From contig NZ_JAFLSB010000003.1 in the NCBI RefSeq assembly GCF_022511165.1, positions 1 through 54,153 of the forward strand: 54,153 nucleotides of DNA. Direction: 5' to 3'. Below are positions 24,724 through 33,467 of this stretch, in pieces. Below the pieces are notes generated by a model. That model worked only from the letters and a program-made list of their open reading frames with translations. It ran no database searches and was not told where the DNA came from. This stretch comes from Helicobacter sp. GTDB taxonomy: Bacteria; Campylobacterota; Campylobacteria; Campylobacterales; Helicobacteraceae. The translations under genes were made by a program, and so were the position numbers. The first letter of the stretch is position 1; every line of letters starts with the position of its first letter.

Positions 24724-26631
24724 ATGCAAGAGATTATTTGGCTTGTAAATATTTGTTTTACTATCTTAATGGTGGGGTTATTTGTGTGGGATTTTCGCAC
24801 CTTTGGTGATCTTGCACATAAAGATTTTAAAGCAATCATTATGAGTACAGGGGTACTTGGGACTTTTGTAGGGATTTTTATAGGACTTATTGGGTTTGAT
24901 ACTCTTGCTTTACAAGATTCTGTGCCTTTGCTCTTAAATGGATTAAAGACAGCATTTTACACTTCTATTTTAGGTATGGGTTTAGCTATTGCGCTTTCAA
25001 TTATACAAAAATCAAAAGGTGTGAAAAGTGCGCAAGATATGAATATGGATTATGTTTTGACACAAATGAGCAATCTTGATCACCTGCGAGGTATCATAGA
25101 GCTTAATAATAAGATTCTTGCTTTGCCTACTGCAGAGGAGATGCGCACTATAAATACAACTACACATACGCTTTTACAGGATATTAATACCTCTTTACAA
25201 GCCACAATTAAACAACTTGCTTCGGGTGCTTCTAAAGAACTTATTGGCGCACTTGAGCTTGTTATTAGGGATTTTAATCATAATTTACAAAACCAATTTG
25301 GCGAGAATTTTAAAGAACTTAATAATGCAGTGGGGCAACTCCTTACTTGGCAGGAGCAATACAAGCAAACTATCGAACATACCCAAGAGTTGCTTGCTCA
25401 AACACATAAAGCAATGAATGAAAGCGCAAATGCGATGAATAGCACACAGGCGACTTTGGAATCTGTGGTTGCACAAAATACAAGCGCAATGGAATTTTAT
25501 GCTAAGACTTTAGGGCTTATTGAAGATATGCGTGCTAAGGGTGAAATGCTTAATGCCAAACTTCAAGAAATTGCTACACTTGGCGCACACGCACGACAAT
25601 GTTTAGATAATATGGATAACTTCTTTGTGAAAGCTACACAGAATATGGACGAGCTAGAACATACAGCAAGTAAGCATATTGATGAGCTAAAGGGGCAGAT
25701 TGGTGCTTATTTTACGCATTTAGATTCATATGCAGAGCAAAATATGCAACATCTAAGAAGCTTTATCGATCAAAGCTCAAGTTCGGCCAAAGAGCATATT
25801 GGCAACATACTTCAGTCTCATAGCACAGGTTTTAATTCGCATTGCAATGAGCTTGTGCAGCAAAGCAAGGGCTTGTTTGAAGAGATTATAAGTAGTGCAA
25901 ATACGCATATTGTGAGCCTAAGCAAACTTTTGGAGCAAAATATCACACAAAATACGCAATCAAGTGAGCATAATGCTCAAGAATTTGCGCGTTTAAGAGA
26001 GCATATTGCTAAAAATCATACCGCAATTGTGCAGAGCCTAGAATCTAGTCTTTCTTATCTCAATTCCCACAATGAAGTAGTGATGCAGGATATGCTCAAA
26101 GATATGAAGAGTATGCAAGAGCAGTATCTTACAATTGCAAATAATAATATAGAGAGTATGTTGAATAAAGAGCAAGAGATGATAAAAGCAAGACTTGAGG
26201 GGCTAAATGAACTTAGTGCAAAAAGTGATGCTTATGTGAATGCCCAATATGAGCAAATGAGTGGATTTATCAAAAAACTTGCGAATGAATATCTTAAAAT
26301 TATGCAAAAACTTACCAAAGATTCAGTGGCTATTCCTAAAGATATGGGTGTGCAGGTGGTAAAAGATTTTGGCACTCTGCAACATAATCTCCTCTCGCAT
26401 TTAGGCAATCTTAATGCGCAGATTCAGCATAATAGTATGCAGCTCATTGAACTTTATCGTAATGTGCAAAATACAATCAATGAAAATATAGAGGGTAATA
26501 AATCCTTACAAGAGGAGATTAAAGGCACATTTAATACGCTTGATTCTCAAATGAGCGCAAGTATGGAGAATTTTAAGGAGAATTACGAGTGGTTTTTGCG
26601 CCGTGTGCGTGAAATTATCGGCTCTAGGTAA
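24724..26631 (+). CDS. ZorA-like MotA/ExbB-family channel protein with a long helical tail
   Basis: A 635-residue protein with a very strong AAGGAGGAAAT ribosome site. Three membrane segments at about 5-23, 37-58 and 72-95 include STGVLGTFVGIFIGLIGFD and LLNGLKTAFYTSILGMG, close in pattern to ZorA and more distantly to ExbB. Residues 105-635 are almost free of Pro and Gly, rich in Gln, Asn, Glu, Leu and Ser, and should form a long cytoplasmic coiled coil; fully helical it would be about 80 nm. That architecture is the hallmark of ZorA in Zorya anti-phage motors, where the tail is thought to signal to effectors. Partner: the OmpA/MotB-like gene 14 bases downstream. No ZorC, ZorD or ZorE gene is adjacent. 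A non-defence envelope motor is the alternative. Confidence 0.72.
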   Translation: MQEIIWLVNICFTILMVGLFVWDFRTFGDLAHKDFKAIIMSTGVLGTFVGIFIGLIGFDTLALQDSVPLLLNGLKTAFYTSILGMGLAIALSIIQKSKGVKSAQDMNMDYVLTQMSNLDHLRGIIELNNKILALPTAEEMRTINTTTHTLLQDINTSLQATIKQLASGASKELIGALELVIRDFNHNLQNQFGENFKELNNAVGQLLTWQEQYKQTIEHTQELLAQTHKAMNESANAMNSTQATLESVVAQNTSAMEFYAKTLGLIEDMRAKGEMLNAKLQEIATLGAHARQCLDNMDNFFVKATQNMDELEHTASKHIDELKGQIGAYFTHLDSYAEQNMQHLRSFIDQSSSSAKEHIGNILQSHSTGFNSHCNELVQQSKGLFEEIISSANTHIVSLSKLLEQNITQNTQSSEHNAQEFARLREHIAKNHTAIVQSLESSLSYLNSHNEVVMQDMLKDMKSMQEQYLTIANNNIESMLNKEQEMIKARLEGLNELSAKSDAYVNAQYEQMSGFIKKLANEYLKIMQKLTKDSVAIPKDMGVQVVKDFGTLQHNLLSHLGNLNAQIQHNSMQLIELYRNVQNTINENIEGNKSLQEEIKGTFNTLDSQMSASMENFKENYEWFLRRVREIIGSR

Positions 26632-26645
26632 TAAAAAGGGCGAGT

Positions 26646-27362
26646 ATGAAGCATAATCAATGGATTAGTATTTCTGATATGATGGCTGGTATTATGATGA
26701 TTTTTTTGCTCATTATGGTGTCTTTTATGCTTATTACGCAAAAAACACAAGAGGATCTTAAGATTCAAAATCAAAAACTTTTAGAACTCAATGAAGCAAT
26801 GAGCACCATTGCAAAAGATTATTCTAATTTGCAACAAGAGCTTTATGAGGCGTTGCTTAAAGAGTTTGGTAAGGATTTAAAAGCGTGGGACGCTTCTATT
26901 GATGAGGATAATACGATTCGCTTTAATGAGCCTGAAGTCTTATTTGATACTGGAGCAAAGCAGGTAAAAAAGCGATTTAAAGATATTTTAGATGATTTTT
27001 TTCCACGTTATGTGAAGATTCTATCTTTGGAGAGATTTCGAGATAATATTGAGGAGATTCGCATTGAGGGGCATACTTCACAAACTTGGTTTGCAGCCCA
27101 TACGCTTGAGGAGCGCTATCTTGGTAATGCTGAACTCTCACAAGCAAGGGCATTAGAGGTGCTTAAATATTGTTTTAATCTTCAAAATATTAATCCCTAT
27201 AAGGAGTGGTTGGTTAAGGTATTTCGTGCCAATGGCTTATCTTTTGCTAAACCGCTTGAAGATGATGATAAATCAAGGCGGGTGGAATTTCGGGTAATTA
27301 CAAAGGCGAATAAAGATTTGCTAAAAATCCTTGATATTAGTAGGGATTTTCAGTCAAAATAA
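26646..27362 (+). CDS. ZorB-like OmpA/MotB-domain stator protein
   Basis: A 238-residue protein. The N-terminus WISISDMMAGIMMIFLLIMV (6-25) is a single membrane segment preceded by Asp11, the likely proton-binding residue as in ZorB and MotB. A short coiled linker (31-80) leads to an OmpA/MotB-type peptidoglycan-binding domain (about 88-220) with IEGHTS (140-145), LSQARALEVLKYCF (164-177) and the closing RRVEFRV (211-217). The EGHTSQTWFAAHTLEERYLGN region, with its insertion, is closer to ZorB than to OmpA or MotB as I remember them. It would anchor the ZorA-like pentamer to the cell wall. 62 bases separate it from rpmH, so the cassette ends here. Confidence 0.72.
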   Translation: MKHNQWISISDMMAGIMMIFLLIMVSFMLITQKTQEDLKIQNQKLLELNEAMSTIAKDYSNLQQELYEALLKEFGKDLKAWDASIDEDNTIRFNEPEVLFDTGAKQVKKRFKDILDDFFPRYVKILSLERFRDNIEEIRIEGHTSQTWFAAHTLEERYLGNAELSQARALEVLKYCFNLQNINPYKEWLVKVFRANGLSFAKPLEDDDKSRRVEFRVITKANKDLLKILDISRDFQSK

Positions 27363-27385
27363 CCTATTTTTAAGCATAAAAGAGG

Positions 27386-27411
27386 CATAATCATCGACTT
27401 TACTTTATAAT
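27386..27411 (+). promoter_or_regulatory. Candidate rpmH promoter region
   Basis: The only gap in this run holds two -10-like hexamers, CATAAT at 27386-27391 and TATAAT at 27406-27411. The second matches better but would leave only a few leader bases before the ATG at 27425, cutting off the ribosome site, so the first may be the working one. Either would make rpmH onward independent of the ZorAB-like pair. Confidence 0.35.
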
Positions 27412-27424
27412 TTAAGGCTAAAAT

Positions 27425-27559
27425 ATGAAAAGAACTTATCAACCTCACAATACACCTAGAAAACGCACTCACGGTTTTCGTGCAAGAATGAAAACAAAAA
27501 ATGGTCGCCGTGTGATTAATGCAAGGAGAGCAAAAGGTCGCAAAAGACTTTCAGTATAG
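27425..27559 (+). CDS. rpmH: 50S ribosomal protein L34
   Basis: A 44-residue highly basic protein, MKRTYQPHNTPRKRTHGF at the start and AKGRKRLSV at the end, unmistakable L34. It is followed after nine bases by rnpA, the near-universal bacterial order rpmH-rnpA-yidD-yidC. dnaA is not beside it here. AAGG upstream is a weak ribosome site. Confidence 0.98.
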   Translation: MKRTYQPHNTPRKRTHGFRARMKTKNGRRVINARRAKGRKRLSV

Positions 27560-27568
27560 GTTTAGTCT

Positions 27569-28012
27569 TTGATAAAGTTAGATTCTCTAAAAACAAAGGC
27601 AGAATTTGACTTTATCTATAAAAATGCAAAACGTTTTTTTCATAAGCATTTTGTGCTTTATGCACTCTCAATCTCGCATTTTCAGCCTCATCATTTTAAA
27701 GAAAAAAAAATTCTCCACGCTATTTTATCTCGCCAAGCAGCACTTTATCTTGGCTTGAGTATTTCTCGCAAAATTGGCAAGGCAAATAAGCGCAATCTTG
27801 TAAAAAGGCGCATCAAAGCAATCGTATATGAAAATCGTATGGATTATAAGGATTTTATATTTGTTATTGTCGCTAAAGAAGGTATTACTTGCCTTGATTT
27901 TGCGACATTAAAGACAGATTTGCTTTTTGGCTTTGCTAAGATTCAAGAAATATGCGCAAAATTGCCAAAAGTTTCTTATCCTAGAATGCCCTCATATAAA
28001 ATGGAATGCTAA
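27569..28012 (+). CDS. rnpA: Ribonuclease P protein component
   Basis: A 147-residue basic protein that assists the RNase P RNA in trimming tRNA 5' ends. It starts with TTG, nine bases after rpmH. The family motif is SRKIGKANKRNLVKRRIKA (about 68-86), preceded by the LGLSISRK strand. It is longer than the ~115-residue average, with an extended loop (about 30-60) and a C-terminal tail. It ends seven bases inside the yidD reading frame, implying coupled translation. Confidence 0.93.
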   Translation: MIKLDSLKTKAEFDFIYKNAKRFFHKHFVLYALSISHFQPHHFKEKKILHAILSRQAALYLGLSISRKIGKANKRNLVKRRIKAIVYENRMDYKDFIFVIVAKEGITCLDFATLKTDLLFGFAKIQEICAKLPKVSYPRMPSYKMEC

Positions 28013-28419
28013 TGTTGCAAGGGCATAAAATATCGCGAGGATTGCATTTGATGCTGTATATAATGCGGCAAATTTTTATTTTAGGCATTAGATTCTATCA
28101 AAGATACCTTTCTGCTTTGAGCGTAGGGGCTTGTCGGTATTATCCAAGTTGTTCTGAATACACATTATGGCTTCTTTATTTTGACAACCCTTTTTTGGCT
28201 ATTTATAAGTCTTTATTGCGAATCTTAAGTTGCAATCCATTTTTTGCAGGAGGCATTGCCTATCCTCAAGCAAAGATTCTGTTTAAAAACATTGTATTTA
28301 AGCGCAAAAAGGTGAAATATTGGTTCGTCCCTACTGCAAATACAAGTTTTTTAGATATAATGCAGACATTTAACCAAACTTACATTGTGCGAGTTTATAT
28401 CATTAAATCACTTTTTTAG
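28006..28419 (+). CDS. yidD: Membrane protein insertion efficiency factor YidD
   Basis: Up to 137 residues. The core GIRFYQRYLSALSVGACRYYPSCSEYTLWLLYF (about 27-59) holds the CRxxPxCSxY signature; an amphipathic helix precedes it. YidD helps YidC insert inner-membrane proteins. The start is uncertain: 28006, 28012, 28051 and 28063 are all possible, and the later ones give the usual family N-terminus. There is a 40-residue C-terminal extension beyond the YidD domain. It lies between rnpA and yidC as in most bacteria. Confidence 0.9.
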   Translation: MLMLQGHKISRGLHLMLYIMRQIFILGIRFYQRYLSALSVGACRYYPSCSEYTLWLLYFDNPFLAIYKSLLRILSCNPFFAGGIAYPQAKILFKNIVFKRKKVKYWFVPTANTSFLDIMQTFNQTYIVRVYIIKSLF

Positions 28420-28430
28420 AGGTTATAATT

Positions 28431-30230
28431 ATGTATCGTCCTAATGAACAAGATAATGGCATATCATTTTCGCGTGTGCTTATTGCAGTAGGTCTTTCAA
28501 TCGCTTTTTTTGCTGTATATGCGTATTTTTTCCCACAAACTCCTGCTCAAACTCCCACATCTACAAATACTTCAGGCAATGAAAACATAGATAAGGTAAA
28601 TTCTCATATCTCTAGCTCCCAAGACACTTTATCTCCTACTGCTCCTAGTCAATCTTTATTAGAAGACACACAGGCTACGCATACCCCCACTATAAGTAAT
28701 TCGCAATCTTTAAAACAAAGCATTCTCGTGCAGATTCACTCTGATACATTCGATATAGATATTGATGCGCTTGGAAGGATTAAGCAGGTTTATCTTAAAG
28801 ATGAGCATTTTACACGTGGTGAGCAAAAGAGTCTTTTTGGTATGATAGGCGAAGTGCTAGGTATGAAAGTATCACATAGAGAAACCTTGGATAAACTGCC
28901 CTTATTTGATGAGGCTGGGCTTCATACAATGGAAGTGCGTTTTAGTGATAGTAGCCTTAATCAAAAAGCCTTTAACACTCCATATACAACAAGCATATCG
29001 CAGATTACCCTAGAAAGTGCACCTATTGAAATTGCTCTTACACAGAATCTTGGCGATGTTGTGCTAACAAAATATCTTACTATTCACCCAAATCTCCGCT
29101 ATGATGTGCGCATAGAGATTAATAACCCTGATATAGAGTATTTTGTGAGTAATGGTATGCGCCCTACTGCTGACCCTGATACTTATGCCTTTCGTGGTGT
29201 AATAACACGTAATAGCACAGATGGGGTTTTGACAAAAATCGAAGATGGGGACGCTACAAGCGATTATCTTGCCAAAACTGCGGCTGATGTGCGCTATTCA
29301 AGCTTTATAGCAAGTGTAGATAGGTATTATACAAGTTTGTTTTTTACTGATGCGCCTCAAGGCTTGTATGTTGTGATGAGTGGAGACAATGCACATAATC
29401 CTATGCCTTATGTACGTTTTGAGGGGAATGCGACTTTTGCTGGATATATAGGTGCAAAAATCTACAAAGAACTTCAAAAAATCGATGAAAGCCTTACTGA
29501 TGTCGTAGAATATGGACGTATTACTTTTTTTGCTAAACCGCTTTTTATCCTTCTTGAATATCTCTATGATTTGTGCGGGAATTGGGGCTGGGCGATTGTG
29601 CTTTTGACGCTTATTGTGCGTATTGTGCTTTATCCTCTCACATATAGGGGTATGATGTCGATGCAAAAACTTAAAGACTTAGCCCCTAAAATGAAAGATT
29701 TGCAAACGCGTTACAAAGATGATCCACAAAAACTTCAAATGCATATGATGGATTTATATAAAAAGCACGGCGCAAATCCTCTTGGTGGCTGTTTGCCTTT
29801 GCTTTTGCAGATTCCTGTGTTTTTTGCCATTTATCGTGTGCTCCATAATGCAGTGGAGCTGAAAAGTTCAGAATGGATTTTATGGATTAATGACTTATCC
29901 GCAATTGATCCTTATTTTGTGCTTCCTTTACTTATGGGTGCAAGTATGTATATCTCTCAAAAACTCACACCCTCAAATTTCACAGATCCAATGCAAGAAA
30001 AAGTTTTTAAAATGCTTCCCATTGTTTTTACATTATTTTTTATTATCTTTCCTTTCCCAGCGGGGCTTGTGCTGTATTGGACAATTAATAATGTTTTCTC
30101 TATTATTCAACAAATGGCTCTTAATAAAGTAATGGAAAACAAAAAAGCAAAGGAGATTGCAGAGCATCATAACGCACATCATCATAATCCAACACCGCAT
30201 AAAGAAAAGAAACAAAAGGGGGTAAAATGA
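28431..30230 (+). CDS. yidC: Membrane protein insertase YidC
   Basis: A 599-residue Oxa1-family insertase. The N-terminal signal anchor is at about 14-31. A Ser/Thr-rich linker (about 35-100) leads to the large periplasmic beta domain (about 100-350). The conserved membrane core is at about 370-575: WGWAIVLLTLIVRIVLYPLTYRGMMSMQKLK with the functional Arg, LGGCLPLLLQIPVFFAIYRVL, and FPAGLVLYWTINNVFSIIQQ. The C-terminal tail is His/Lys-rich. It is somewhat longer than H. pylori YidC, mainly in the linker. The stop overlaps the jag start by four bases. Confidence 0.96.
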   Translation: MYRPNEQDNGISFSRVLIAVGLSIAFFAVYAYFFPQTPAQTPTSTNTSGNENIDKVNSHISSSQDTLSPTAPSQSLLEDTQATHTPTISNSQSLKQSILVQIHSDTFDIDIDALGRIKQVYLKDEHFTRGEQKSLFGMIGEVLGMKVSHRETLDKLPLFDEAGLHTMEVRFSDSSLNQKAFNTPYTTSISQITLESAPIEIALTQNLGDVVLTKYLTIHPNLRYDVRIEINNPDIEYFVSNGMRPTADPDTYAFRGVITRNSTDGVLTKIEDGDATSDYLAKTAADVRYSSFIASVDRYYTSLFFTDAPQGLYVVMSGDNAHNPMPYVRFEGNATFAGYIGAKIYKELQKIDESLTDVVEYGRITFFAKPLFILLEYLYDLCGNWGWAIVLLTLIVRIVLYPLTYRGMMSMQKLKDLAPKMKDLQTRYKDDPQKLQMHMMDLYKKHGANPLGGCLPLLLQIPVFFAIYRVLHNAVELKSSEWILWINDLSAIDPYFVLPLLMGASMYISQKLTPSNFTDPMQEKVFKMLPIVFTLFFIIFPFPAGLVLYWTINNVFSIIQQMALNKVMENKKAKEIAEHHNAHHHNPTPHKEKKQKGVK

Positions 30231-31039
30231 AAAAAATTGTAGAAAAAAGTTTAGAAGCCGCTTTGATTAAGGCATCAACAGAGCTTGGTTGTTCAGTTGC
30301 CGATTTAGAATATGAGATTGTGCAAAATCCTAGTAATGGATTTTTGGGATTAGGCAAAAAAGAAGCAATTATTATTGTAGATACAAAACAAGAAAAAGTA
30401 AGCAAAGGTAAAGAAACAAGAGAATATACAGATTCAAAGCCATATAGAGAATCTTCACACAAGGAGTATAGAGAGCATTCGGCGGGATTTACAAAAAATA
30501 CAAGCTATGACTCGCATTCTCTTGAGCAGGATTTTTCACAAGATATTTGGGGAAAGCAAGATGCTCCCCTTCAGCAAGATCACGATTCAAATGTGGCACA
30601 GATTCGCAGTGAGATAGAATCTCTCTTTGCGGTGCTTCCTTTTGAAATTGATAAATTTGATGTGCATTTAGAAGCTGATAATATGCTTTGTGTGTATATT
30701 GATGGACGCGATTGCGCCTTACTTATTGGTGAGAGAGGCTATCGCTATAAGGCACTTTCCTATTTGCTTTTTAATTGGATTAATCCAAAATATGGTTACA
30801 CATTGCGTCTAGAGATTGCAGAGTTTTTGAAAAATCAAGAAGAAACAATGGATATATATCTAAGAGATGTAGCGCGTCTTATTCGGGCTAATGGCAAAGC
30901 GCAGACAAAGACACTTGAGGGGATTCTTGTCTATATCGCACTTAATAAGTTGCGTGATATGTTTCCCGATAAGTATGTGTCTGTGCGGCAGAATGAGGCT
31001 GATGAGAAATACATCATCATTAACGATTTTAGACGATAG
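30227..31039 (+). CDS. jag: Jag/KhpB-type RNA-binding protein
   Basis: A 270-residue cytoplasmic protein. The N-terminal Jag domain (about 1-48) ends in NGFLGLGKKEAIIIV; a charged linker (about 50-125) follows; a KH domain (about 150-215) has YIDGRDCALLIGERGYRYKALSYLL; the C-terminal part (about 215-270) is R3H-like, with SVRQNEADEKYIII. The Jag family binds RNA and is linked to cell elongation and division in Gram-positives; its role here is unknown. Constantly found after yidC. Its last 38 bases overlap the start of mnmE. Confidence 0.88.
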   Translation: MKKIVEKSLEAALIKASTELGCSVADLEYEIVQNPSNGFLGLGKKEAIIIVDTKQEKVSKGKETREYTDSKPYRESSHKEYREHSAGFTKNTSYDSHSLEQDFSQDIWGKQDAPLQQDHDSNVAQIRSEIESLFAVLPFEIDKFDVHLEADNMLCVYIDGRDCALLIGERGYRYKALSYLLFNWINPKYGYTLRLEIAEFLKNQEETMDIYLRDVARLIRANGKAQTKTLEGILVYIALNKLRDMFPDKYVSVRQNEADEKYIIINDFRR

Positions 31040-32402
31040 CACAATTGTTGCTATTGCCACACCTGTTGGCATTGGAGCGATTAGTATTGTGCGCTTGAGT
31101 GGCAAAGATGCCTATCAAATCGCTTTGCACCTTACACATAGAGATTTTTTTAAGCCACGATATGCACATTTATGCTCTATTTACGATACACAAGGAGTTG
31201 CACTTGATGAAGCTCTTGTGCTTTATTTTCCAGCCCCCCATAGTTATACAACTCAAGATGTATGCGAGGTGCAATGCCACGGCGGATTTGTGAGTGCTAG
31301 AGCAATTGTGGAGGTTTGCCTCGCACTTGGTGCAAGAGTAGCATCTGCGGGAGAATTTACCAAGCGCGCTTTCTTGGGTGGGCGACTTGATTTATCTCAA
31401 ACACAAGCAATCGCAGGACTTATTGCTTCTCAAAGCCTTGAGGCAAATAAGATTTTAATGCGTCAGCTCAAAGGCGATGTGGGTATTTTTGTAGAGCGCA
31501 TACGCGAAATTTTGCTTGAGATTCTCGCCCTTGTTGAGGTTAATATCGATTATAGCGAGGAGATAGAAGAGGATTATAGGCAGGATATATTAGGGCGTTT
31601 GGAACAAATAAGAGATGAATTAAAGCAAGTATATGAATCTTCTCTTGCGCGCAGTGGTTTGATTGAGGGTTATACATTGAGTATTATTGGCAAACCAAAT
31701 GTTGGCAAAAGTTCCCTTTTAAATGCGCTCCTTATGTATGAACGAGCGATTGTGAGCGCGACAGAGGGGACAACGCGCGATACAATAGAAGAAAATCTTC
31801 ATATTAATGGCGCCTTGGTGCGCATCGTTGATACAGCCGGAATCCGCCAAAGTGATGATGAGATTGAGCGTATAGGGATTACTAAGACAAAAGAGGCATT
31901 GCAAAGAAGCGATATGATTCTTGCTCTCTTTGATGCTTCGCGCCCTTTTGATGAAAAAGATGCAGAAGTGTTAGACATATTGAAAGCTTATGCAGATAAA
32001 TATATCCTTGTGATTCTCAATAAAACTGATTTGCCAAAACAATGTGATGAGGCATATTTACGCTCATTTTTACATACATATAAAAAAGCTATATTACCCA
32101 CTCCATTAGCCATAAGTGCGCAAAAACAAGGAGCACAAGAAGTTATAGAATCCCTCAAAGAAGTGATTAATTTGCAAAATGGAAATCAAAGCCTGATACT
32201 TACTTCTAGCTATGCAATTTCTTGTGTGAAAAATGCCCTCGATTCTATTCATACCTCTTATGAAGTGTTTGAAAATGAAGAACTAGAGCTTTTTGCTTAC
32301 CATATCAAAGATGCGCTACAATCTATAAGCTCTATCACTCACCCCTATGAAAGCGCAGAATTACTCGATAAGCTTTTTGGCACATTTTGCTTAGGTAAAT
32401 AA
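31002..32402 (+). CDS. mnmE: tRNA modification GTPase MnmE (TrmE)
   Basis: A 466-residue GTPase that, with MnmG, builds the 5-carboxymethylaminomethyl group on wobble U34. The start is placed at the ATG at 31002 inside jag, because MRNTSS...DDSTIVAIATPVGIGAISIVRLSG gives the normal family N-terminus; a longer frame extends upstream to 30891 but is not conserved. The G domain has GKPNVGKSSLLNALL (about 227-241), DTAGIR and NKTDLP. The chain ends in FCLGK, the catalytic CxGK box. Overlaps the next gene by one base (TAATG). Confidence 0.96.
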   Translation: MRNTSSLTILDDSTIVAIATPVGIGAISIVRLSGKDAYQIALHLTHRDFFKPRYAHLCSIYDTQGVALDEALVLYFPAPHSYTTQDVCEVQCHGGFVSARAIVEVCLALGARVASAGEFTKRAFLGGRLDLSQTQAIAGLIASQSLEANKILMRQLKGDVGIFVERIREILLEILALVEVNIDYSEEIEEDYRQDILGRLEQIRDELKQVYESSLARSGLIEGYTLSIIGKPNVGKSSLLNALLMYERAIVSATEGTTRDTIEENLHINGALVRIVDTAGIRQSDDEIERIGITKTKEALQRSDMILALFDASRPFDEKDAEVLDILKAYADKYILVILNKTDLPKQCDEAYLRSFLHTYKKAILPTPLAISAQKQGAQEVIESLKEVINLQNGNQSLILTSSYAISCVKNALDSIHTSYEVFENEELELFAYHIKDALQSISSITHPYESAELLDKLFGTFCLGK

Positions 32403-33340
32403 TGTTTGCTTTTTCGCGCTCTGTTATAGAGCAAAAGATATTATTTGGGCGTTCATTTTATCTCAAACGCGATGATTTAATCCACCCCATTTGCAATGGC
32501 AATAAGGCACGAAAATTTGCTGCTTTGTTGGAATTAGACGCATATAAAACTTGGATAAGCTATGGGGGCAATCAATCCAATGCAATGCTTGCTTTGGCTT
32601 ATTTGGCTAAGCTTAAGGGTGTAGGGTTTAAATATGTGATGCCCTCTCTTGGCGCACAAAAGGACTTAGATTCTATGCAAAATCTTTCTTATAAAGCGAA
32701 TCTAAGCAGAGATGCTATGCAAAATAATATGGTTATGGGGAATCTTGCCTATGCGCTTGAATATGGTATGCAACCTTATATCTTGCCAAGAGGCAGTAGC
32801 ACTACACACCTAGAATCTTATGCCAAAACTCTCATTGATGAGCATAGCCTCTTTATCCCACAAGGTGGGAGTGTAGAGTGCGCCCTCAAAGGTATGAATA
32901 CACTTGCTCAAGAATTAGCCCAAAGCATAGGGGGTGAGCCGATTATTTTTTATAGCAGTGGGAGCGGGGTAGGGGTGATTGCTTTGCAAAAAGCCTTGGA
33001 TTATTTTTTTCCAAAAGCGACTTTAATAGCTTTAAATTGTGCTGGAAGCGAGAAAGAACTCAAGAAGAAATGCGAGAGAGAAAATGTGCCACATTTGCAG
33101 ATTCTGCATTCGCCCTTTAAGTTTGCTAAGCCTCATAAGGAGATATGGGCGATGAGGGAGTATCTTTTAAATAAAGGGGTGGCGTGTGATTTGATTTATG
33201 ATAGCCCTGCATTTTGCCTTATACGCCAACATTTAGAATCTTTTAAACACAAAGAGCTTGTATTTATCCTCTCTGGCGGACTTATGGGTGATGTTACTCA
33301 AATGCAACGTTATGTTTCCAAAGGTTTCTTGCATAAATGA
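32402..33340 (+). CDS. PLP-dependent ACC deaminase/D-cysteine desulfhydrase family protein
   Basis: A 312-residue fold-type II pyridoxal-phosphate enzyme. The N-terminal YLKRDDLIHPICNGNKARKF contains the PLP-binding Lys (about 35), followed by SYGGNQSNAMLALAYLAK, the family substrate loop. YSSGSGVGVIALQKAL and the ILSGGLMGD motif near the end match the phosphate-binding and C-terminal regions. Members cleave D-cysteine to sulfide, pyruvate and ammonia, or open the ring of 1-aminocyclopropane-1-carboxylate; in enteric bacteria D-cysteine is the usual substrate. The exact substrate is not readable. Coupled to mnmE by TAATG overlap. Confidence 0.85.
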   Translation: MFAFSRSVIEQKILFGRSFYLKRDDLIHPICNGNKARKFAALLELDAYKTWISYGGNQSNAMLALAYLAKLKGVGFKYVMPSLGAQKDLDSMQNLSYKANLSRDAMQNNMVMGNLAYALEYGMQPYILPRGSSTTHLESYAKTLIDEHSLFIPQGGSVECALKGMNTLAQELAQSIGGEPIIFYSSGSGVGVIALQKALDYFFPKATLIALNCAGSEKELKKKCERENVPHLQILHSPFKFAKPHKEIWAMREYLLNKGVACDLIYDSPAFCLIRQHLESFKHKELVFILSGGLMGDVTQMQRYVSKGFLHK

Positions 33341-33429
33341 TGTAATAATACAATGCAATTTCAAGGCTAGGATAGCAATGATTAGAGCCATTTTAAAGAG
33401 TATGTTACATTGAGCTAAAATCTATTTGC

Positions 33430-33435
33430 TATAAT
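33430..33435 (+). promoter_or_regulatory. -10 box (TATAAT) for lepA
   Basis: TGCTATAATATG, an extended -10-type match, lies 32 bases before the lepA ATG in a 127-base gap. lepA thus appears to be its own transcription unit. Confidence 0.6.
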
Positions 33436-33467
33436 ATGCGCTAAATTAAGCCAAATAAAGGGTATGA

